Shown here: positions 5,612 through 9,660 of the stretch, piece by piece
How positions within the stretch are numbered: position 1 is the first letter of the stretch
Layout: the number at the start of each line of letters is the position of its first letter
NCBI GenBank assembly: GCA_026390275.1
Contig: JAPLGF010000145.1
Coordinates: forward strand, 1-9,660
Direction of reading: 5' to 3'
Source of the DNA: Candidatus Atribacteria bacterium
Lineage (GTDB): Bacteria > Atribacterota > Atribacteria > Atribacterales > Atribacteraceae
Length of the DNA stretch: 9,660 bases
Made by a program: the position numbers and the translations under genes
Notes under the pieces: model-generated
Told to the model about the DNA's origin: nothing
What the model saw: the letters and a program-made list of their open reading frames with translations, nothing else
The model's database searches: none

Positions 5612-7135
5612 TCATAACAGGTCGGGATATGATTCAAAGACCCCATTCATCTTCGCCATGGTTTCCAAATAATAGGGGATCATTTTTTGATAGTGAGATG
5701 CCAGTTTCTCGTCCGGTTGGTGAATCCGGGTTCTTTCTACTGAACGCATCGAGACCTTTGGCAGATCATCGTACAGACCGGCGGCAAAACCCGCTACCAT
5801 GGCTGCTCCCCAGATGGCGAATTCCTGCCGGTTGAGTTCCACGTACGGAACCTGCAATACGCTGGCCTTGATGCGGTTCCAGAGCGGGGATTTCGCTCCC
5901 CCCCCGATCACCCGGACTTCCTTAAACTTCACCTCCGGAATGAGCTCCCGAATCACCTGGACATAGTAGGCATATTCAAAAGCAATCCCTTCCAAAATGG
6001 CCCGGTAAAGCTGAGCCCGGGTGTGATCCCAGCTAAAACCGGCAAACACCCCCCGGAGATGGGATTGGGTAGGACAGTTTCTTCCTCGGAGATGCGGAAC
6101 AAAAACCACCCCGGAAGGAGAAGGGGCATTCTTTTCGATCTCTTCCGCCATCCGGGAAAAGGCCTCGGGAGAGGAAACGACGTCCCGGAAGAGCTCGTTC
6201 TTGGCCCATTCTAAATCCATTCCTCCTCCGTTGATATACGCCATGGGATAATAGCGATCTCTCAGTACCGCCCGGGGGAAAAGGATTGTTTTATACTTCA
6301 CATCGGCACGGTAGGAATCCACGAAAAGACAGAAGCAGGAAGCAGTCCCGGCGACATCAAACGCAATTCCCGGCTCAGAAACTCCTGCCCCCAAACAGTT
6401 CGCGGCCTGATCTCCACACCCGGCCACAAGCGGGGTCCCGGCGAGAAGCCCCATCTGATCGGCCCATTCCTTTTGCACCCCCCCAATGGTGTCCCAGGGT
6501 TCGACTATCCGGGGGAACTTGTGTTCCTCGATCTCAAAGAGCCCTATGATTTCCGGGTCCCAGCGGTTATTCACCAGATCTGCAAAACAGGAAAAATGGA
6601 GATAGGTGGGATCGATGTAGGTCTCTTCACCCGAAAGTCCGGATAGCTTCTGTTCGATCCAGCAGGATGGCATGGTGAATGCCCTGATGGTCCGATAGAC
6701 ATCCGGTTGTTCATTCTTCCACCACAGGATCTTGGGACCATGATTGATGCTGGGGGCCATTCCGGAGCGGCGGATGATCAGATCCTCCGCTTTCTGCTTC
6801 ATGACATCGGCATAACCGGATGACCGGATATCGAGCCAGGAATCATAGGGGGTGGCGGCTTCCCCTTTTTCATCGACTCCCATCACCCCTGCCATCTGGC
6901 CATCGAGGGCAATACCCAGCACCTCTGCCGGTTTCACCCCACTTTTTTCCATGACCTCCCGGATTGTTTCCACCACTGTCCCCAACATCTCGGTCGGGTC
7001 CTGAATCACACTCCCATCCTTCCCGTAAATGATATGGGAATTTTTCCGGGCAACAACCAGGCAGTTTCCCTTCTCGTCGAACAAACCGGTCTTGGTGGCT
7101 GTGGTTCCCAGGTCACACCCAATCACAAAAGTCAT
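5612..7135 (-). CDS. FGGY-family sugar kinase (xylulokinase-like)
   Basis: ATP-dependent carbohydrate kinase of the FGGY family, 507 residues (usual 480-520), acting in the cytoplasm on a ketose or polyol. The N-terminal phosphate loop is GCDLGTTATKTGLFD (6-20, D8). DGQMAG at 78-83 and YDSWLDIRS at 97-105 form substrate-site segments of the xylulokinase branch. GCGDQAANCLGAG at 239-251 carries the catalytic-base aspartate D242, and AFDVAGTASCF follows. The C-terminal domain has FVPHLRGRNCP (345-355), GGGAKSPLW at 411-419 (adenosine site) and EFAIWGAA at 438-445. The ATG at 7135 is preferred to a GTG three codons earlier because GGAGAG lies at a proper distance only from the ATG; it starts two bases after the dehydrogenase stop codon, implying coupling. 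Xylulose is the default guess, but FGGY specificity cannot be read from sequence alone. Confidence 0.9.
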   Translation of the reverse strand: MTFVIGCDLGTTATKTGLFDEKGNCLVVARKNSHIIYGKDGSVIQDPTEMLGTVVETIREVMEKSGVKPAEVLGIALDGQMAGVMGVDEKGEAATPYDSWLDIRSSGYADVMKQKAEDLIIRRSGMAPSINHGPKILWWKNEQPDVYRTIRAFTMPSCWIEQKLSGLSGEETYIDPTYLHFSCFADLVNNRWDPEIIGLFEIEEHKFPRIVEPWDTIGGVQKEWADQMGLLAGTPLVAGCGDQAANCLGAGVSEPGIAFDVAGTASCFCLFVDSYRADVKYKTILFPRAVLRDRYYPMAYINGGGMDLEWAKNELFRDVVSSPEAFSRMAEEIEKNAPSPSGVVFVPHLRGRNCPTQSHLRGVFAGFSWDHTRAQLYRAILEGIAFEYAYYVQVIRELIPEVKFKEVRVIGGGAKSPLWNRIKASVLQVPYVELNRQEFAIWGAAMVAGFAAGLYDDLPKVSMRSVERTRIHQPDEKLASHYQKMIPYYLETMAKMNGVFESYPDLL

Positions 7136-7137
7136 TG

Positions 7138-8163
7138 CTACCACTCTCCGTGAAAAAGAACTGGTTTTTTCTGATCCAGCGCCTGATGGGCATGTTCCAC
7201 GATCTCCACCGCATGATACCCGTCCAATGCCGACGGGAAGGGTTTCTCATCTTTCACAATACAGCGGATAAAAGCCTTCATCTCCTCGAGGTACCCTTCT
7301 CGGAAGCGGTTCCGCCAGGCATCGTGATTATCCCGAACTGCTTTCTTCTCCAACGTCATCAGGACCGGTCCGTGTCCTTCGGTTTCTCCCACCCGGATCA
7401 TTCCCCTGGTTCCCAGGATTTCCATCCGGGCATCATAAGCATACCCCACCGGACAACCACCATCGATGATAGAGAGAGGCCCCTTTTCAAAGACAATGGT
7501 GACCACATAGTGATCATAAAAATCCGGAAATTTCTGTCGTGCTTCCGGAGCCTTGAAATCATCCGCTTCCATATAAATACGCTCCGGTTTTTTCCCGGCA
7601 AACCACAACACGGTATCGATATCATGAGCCGACACTTCGGCGAGCATGCCCCCACTCTTGGTTCGATCCCAGATCCAGGAGGGCGGTAACCCCGGTCCTC
7701 GTCCGGTGGATTTGATCACCACCAAATCACCAATCGTTCCTTCGTGTACCATCTCCCAGGCCTTTCGAATGGCGGGATCGTAGCGTCTCATGAAACCCAC
7801 CTGGTACTTCACCCCCGCTTTCTCCACCAGGTCCTTAATTCTCCGGGCTTCCAACACCGTCTGGGCCATCGGTTTCTCGGAGAAGATGTGTTTCCCGGCG
7901 GCCACCGCTTTCTCTACAATTTCCCGGTGGGTGAAGGTGAGCGAGGCAATACAGACCGCATCGATCTTTTCGGTGCTCAACATCTCATCCAGACTGGTGC
8001 TATAGGTCGCTACTCCCACCTCATCAGCGGACTTCTTTGCCTGCTCTCCATTCACATCCACAATGGCACACAATTCCGCTTCCGGTATATATCCCGTCAG
8101 ATTCCGGGCATGAACCATCCCCGCCCGACCCGCTCCCACCAGTGCAAACCGAACCTTACTCAA
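7138..8163 (-). CDS. Gfo/Idh/MocA-family dehydrogenase (inositol-2-dehydrogenase-like)
   Basis: NAD(P)-dependent sugar or cyclitol dehydrogenase of 341 residues, normal for the family. The Rossmann loop is ALVGAGRAGMVHARN (7-21), with D36 (AIVDVN) at the end of beta-2, suggesting NAD preference. The catalytic motif SEKPMA (95-100) contains K97, and GFMRRYDP (123-130) matches inositol dehydrogenases. GGMLAEVSAHDIDT (171-184) supplies the active-site H180; the acid four residues before it is glutamate (E176) where IolG proteins usually have aspartate. The start is TTG, chosen because GAGGTGA (8177-8171) sits seven bases upstream and the protein then begins directly at the Rossmann strand. It leads the catabolic run, with the kinase two bases after its stop. 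Substrate could be an inositol, a hexose or an amino sugar; not decided by sequence. Confidence 0.9.
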   Translation of the reverse strand: MSKVRFALVGAGRAGMVHARNLTGYIPEAELCAIVDVNGEQAKKSADEVGVATYSTSLDEMLSTEKIDAVCIASLTFTHREIVEKAVAAGKHIFSEKPMAQTVLEARRIKDLVEKAGVKYQVGFMRRYDPAIRKAWEMVHEGTIGDLVVIKSTGRGPGLPPSWIWDRTKSGGMLAEVSAHDIDTVLWFAGKKPERIYMEADDFKAPEARQKFPDFYDHYVVTIVFEKGPLSIIDGGCPVGYAYDARMEILGTRGMIRVGETEGHGPVLMTLEKKAVRDNHDAWRNRFREGYLEEMKAFIRCIVKDEKPFPSALDGYHAVEIVEHAHQALDQKKPVLFHGEW

Positions 8164-8190
8164 AAATTAGTCACCTCTTTGTTTTTTTAC

Positions 8191-8220
8191 ATTAAAATCC
8201 TTAATTATCATTTTTAATAA
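8191..8220 (-). promoter_or_regulatory. Weak candidate promoter before the catabolic genes
   Basis: The 71-bp spacer between the URO-D-family gene and the dehydrogenase gene is strongly AT-rich. On the minus strand TTATTA (8220-8215) and TTTAAT (8196-8191) are 18 bases apart; the -10 is good (5 of 6) but the -35 is poor. No terminator hairpin is visible in the spacer, so read-through from the upstream gene is also possible. Confidence 0.25.
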
Positions 8221-8234
8221 CTTCCTATTCGTTC

Positions 8235-9368
8235 TTAATAAATCCCGTATTTTAGACAAGTTTCAAGTGCTGCTATAATATTTTCGGGTGGAACATCAGG
8301 CTGGATATTATGAACTGGTGCTAAAAGGTATCCCCCACCTGGAGCGAGATCATCAATTCTTTTTTTCACCTCATCCTCCACCTCTTGCACGGTTCCACGG
8401 GGAAGAACCCTTTGAGTATCAATACCTCCCCAAAAAGAAAGAATATTTCCATATTTATTTTTTAATATTTTTGTGTCCATATTTTCCGCACTCACCTGTA
8501 CCGGATTCAATACTTCTATCCCGATATCAATAAGGTCATCAATAGCCCAACTCACACTTCCACAACTATGAAGAGCTATTTTTGCATTTGTTTTTGATTT
8601 AATAGCTTGTACCAGTGTTTTTGTACGGGGCTTAATAATTTTTCTGTATAAACGAGGAGAAACCAGGGGACCTTTCTGAGTACTAATATCCTCCCATAGT
8701 TCAATCATATCAATATTTTTTCCAATCTTATCTAACAGGTTAGAATAAAGAGATAATTCAATTTCTAAAACCTTATCCATTAAAGCTTCAACAAACTTTG
8801 GATTCTCAATTATTTCTATAAGTATGCGTTCCAAACCAGTAAGATACCAACATTGCTCAAAAACACCTGACACTGTGGTACATACTGCAAATCCATTATT
8901 TTGTTTTCTTATAGCTTCTTCTTCTATTCCAGTAAATTTACTGGCTTCATTAGGATTAGGCCATAAATAATTTTTGAGATCGTCAATGGAAGCTGAAGCA
9001 AGTGGAAATTCAGTAGGATCATAATAAAAACTCGAATAGGGCTTTTCCCACCGTGTGCCCCATTCATCGACATAAGAAATTGAATGTTGATCTTCTCTTT
9101 CTTTCAGGACCCCATTGGCAGAAGGTTTGGAGAAAACATATCGGGTATCGATACCAAATTTTATCAAAAAAGATTCATCGATTTCTGCAAGTTGCTGATT
9201 TCTTTCACTAAGTTTCGTTTCACCTGGTATTTCAAGTTTCTTTTTCAGTTTATCATAGGCAATGACTGTTATGCCGGATTGAAAACCTCCTAAATCGATT
9301 GGAACTCTATCCGGTTCTCGATGTTCTAAGGCAGTTTTAAACCTTTCTCTTGGTAAATATTGTTTCAA
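8235..9368 (-). CDS. URO-D/MtaA-family protein (probable corrinoid-related methyltransferase, not haem synthesis)
   Basis: A 377-residue member of the uroporphyrinogen decarboxylase superfamily, which also contains the cobamide methyltransferases MtaA/MtbA. Seen are ALEHREPDRVPIDLGG (13-28), DEWGTRWEKP (101-110), the zinc-site-like HSCGSVSWAIDDL (267-279, H267 and C269), LNPVQVSAENMD (287-298), FWGGIDTQRVLP (312-323) and PVHNIQPDVPPENI (351-364). Members of this subgroup are often found beside sugar ABC transporters in anaerobes, not with haem genes, so decarboxylation of uroporphyrinogen is unlikely; methyl transfer is inferred. The start is TTG, supported by AGGAGG ten bases upstream. The gene is clearly more AT-rich than those from 8163 leftward, and follows a broken permease gene, so it may belong to a different, older or imported transport locus. 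No corrinoid-protein gene is visible. Confidence 0.82.
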   Translation of the reverse strand: MKQYLPRERFKTALEHREPDRVPIDLGGFQSGITVIAYDKLKKKLEIPGETKLSERNQQLAEIDESFLIKFGIDTRYVFSKPSANGVLKEREDQHSISYVDEWGTRWEKPYSSFYYDPTEFPLASASIDDLKNYLWPNPNEASKFTGIEEEAIRKQNNGFAVCTTVSGVFEQCWYLTGLERILIEIIENPKFVEALMDKVLEIELSLYSNLLDKIGKNIDMIELWEDISTQKGPLVSPRLYRKIIKPRTKTLVQAIKSKTNAKIALHSCGSVSWAIDDLIDIGIEVLNPVQVSAENMDTKILKNKYGNILSFWGGIDTQRVLPRGTVQEVEDEVKKRIDDLAPGGGYLLAPVHNIQPDVPPENIIAALETCLKYGIY

Positions 9369-9402
9369 ATGAACTCACCCTCCTGGAGCCAATTTTTTTT
9401 CA

Positions 9403-9432
9403 CTTATAATATTACTTTCCTATTGGTATCAA
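9403..9432 (-). promoter_or_regulatory. Sigma70-like promoter for the URO-D-family gene
   Basis: On the minus strand TTGATA (9432-9427) and TATAAG (9408-9403) are each 5 of 6 to consensus with an 18-base spacer. The -35 lies inside the last codons of the broken permease gene. The predicted start of transcription near 9396 would give a leader of about 28 bases containing AGGAGG and the TTG start at 9368. Confidence 0.5.
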
Positions 9433-9660
9433 TCCTTTTATAAAGTAACGTTGCAAGCATAAAGCAATTATTATAACGGGGGTAATAGCTATTGTGGACA
9501 TGACAGAAATATCCCACCACTGAGGACCTCTCTGAAAATGTGGAGTTGGGGAGTTGGAAGTACTTTTAAGAATTTTTGAATTATATAGGGCAGGGAGTAA
9601 GTTGGTATAGTTTCAGTGATCAGAAATATTCCCCCACCCAATTTTTCATTCATAATTCGT
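9412..9660 (-). pseudogene. 3' end of a second MalG-type permease gene, frameshifted
   Basis: The minus strand encodes the C-terminal region of a MalG-type permease, continuing beyond the right edge. From 9659 to about 9550 one frame reads NEKLGGGIFLITETIPTYS then LPYIIQKFLKVLPTP, which fits the loop before the last helix (compare MTLPVVITGAL in the intact permease at 375-1220). From 9534 to the TAA at 9412 another frame reads QRGPQWWDISVMSTIAITP and ends RYFIKGLIPIGK, aligning with the last 40 residues of the intact permease (ILAITPPVI, KYLVRGLTLGAVK). The frames are separated by an exact 8-bp tandem duplication (CCAACTCC twice, 9557-9542). Deleting one copy gives one continuous reading of about 79 residues. 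It is either a true pseudogene or an assembly or sequencing error. Confidence 0.7.
9542..9557. repeat. 8-bp tandem duplication causing the permease frameshift
   Basis: GGAGTTGG occurs twice in direct succession on the plus strand (9542-9549 and 9550-9557). It sits exactly between the two frames that each encode permease sequence, and eight bases is not a multiple of three, so the duplication alone explains the loss of frame. Slippage duplications of this kind can also revert. Confidence 0.75.

Noticed and set aside
7136..7144. A GTG start at 7144 for the FGGY kinase
   Set aside because: The GGAG motif would then be only about one base from the start codon; the ATG at 7135 has a proper distance and starts directly before the phosphate-loop strand.
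7135..7689. A 184-codon plus-strand open frame
   Set aside because: It is antisense to the Gfo/Idh gene, which carries all family motifs, and it shows no domain or ribosome site of its own.
9489..9653. A 54-codon minus-strand frame starting ATG and reading MNEKLGGGIFL
   Set aside because: It has no ribosome site, and its content is explained as part of the frameshifted permease; its last codons overlap the proper permease frame.
1..9660. CRISPR array, tRNA, rRNA or riboswitch
   Set aside because: I saw no regularly spaced direct repeats, no tRNA-like cloverleaf and no conserved riboswitch core in the intergenic gaps, which are all shorter than about 180 bases apart from the left end.

Overview
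The window looks like a piece of a bacterial carbohydrate-catabolism locus, with every convincing gene on the minus strand (transcription runs right to left). Strong AAGGAGG-type ribosome sites, GTG and TTG starts, a carbohydrate ABC importer of the MalFG type, a cupin (archaeal-type) glucose-6-phosphate isomerase and a URO-D/MtaA-family protein suggest an anaerobic fermentative, possibly thermophilic bacterium of the Atribacterota/Thermotogota/Bacillota kind. That assignment is inference; no rRNA or other phylogenetic marker is present.

From the right edge (upstream end): 9412-9660 is the 3' end of a second MalG-type permease gene, broken by an 8-bp tandem duplication. A sigma70-like promoter inside its tail precedes a URO-D/MtaA-family gene (8235-9368). 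Both are visibly more AT-rich than what follows. After an AT-rich spacer comes a tight catabolic run: Gfo/Idh/MocA dehydrogenase (7138-8163, TTG start), FGGY sugar kinase (5612-7135), a 170-bp gap holding what looks like a collapsed zinc-alcohol-dehydrogenase gene with an intact ribosome site (5425-5583), cupin glucose-6-phosphate isomerase (4872-5438) and a divergent AroE-like dehydrogenase (3917-4858). A second promoter with an overlapping palindrome (3861-3890) precedes the secreted solute-binding protein (2253-3752). A GC-rich hairpin (2193-2235) separates it from the two permeases (1222-2091 and 375-1220), which are one base apart and translationally coupled. No ATPase gene for the importer lies in the window.

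Left of the permeases, positions 1-374 hold no intact gene. There is a plus-strand remnant of a REP-associated (Y1) transposase whose two recognisable parts are in swapped order, containing a perfect GC-rich hairpin. Positions 1-140 show nothing recognisable.

Together the genes describe uptake of a sugar, polyol or carbocycle (binding protein plus permeases), oxidation of a hydroxyl by the Gfo/Idh enzyme and perhaps by the AroE-like enzyme and a lost MDR enzyme, phosphorylation by the FGGY kinase, and isomerisation into glycolysis by the cupin isomerase. The substrate cannot be read from the sequence. Most of the window is a recognisable transporter-plus-catabolism operon. The less ordinary points are the AroE-like enzyme in this setting and three traces of gene decay: permease frameshift, dehydrogenase collapse and shuffled transposase.
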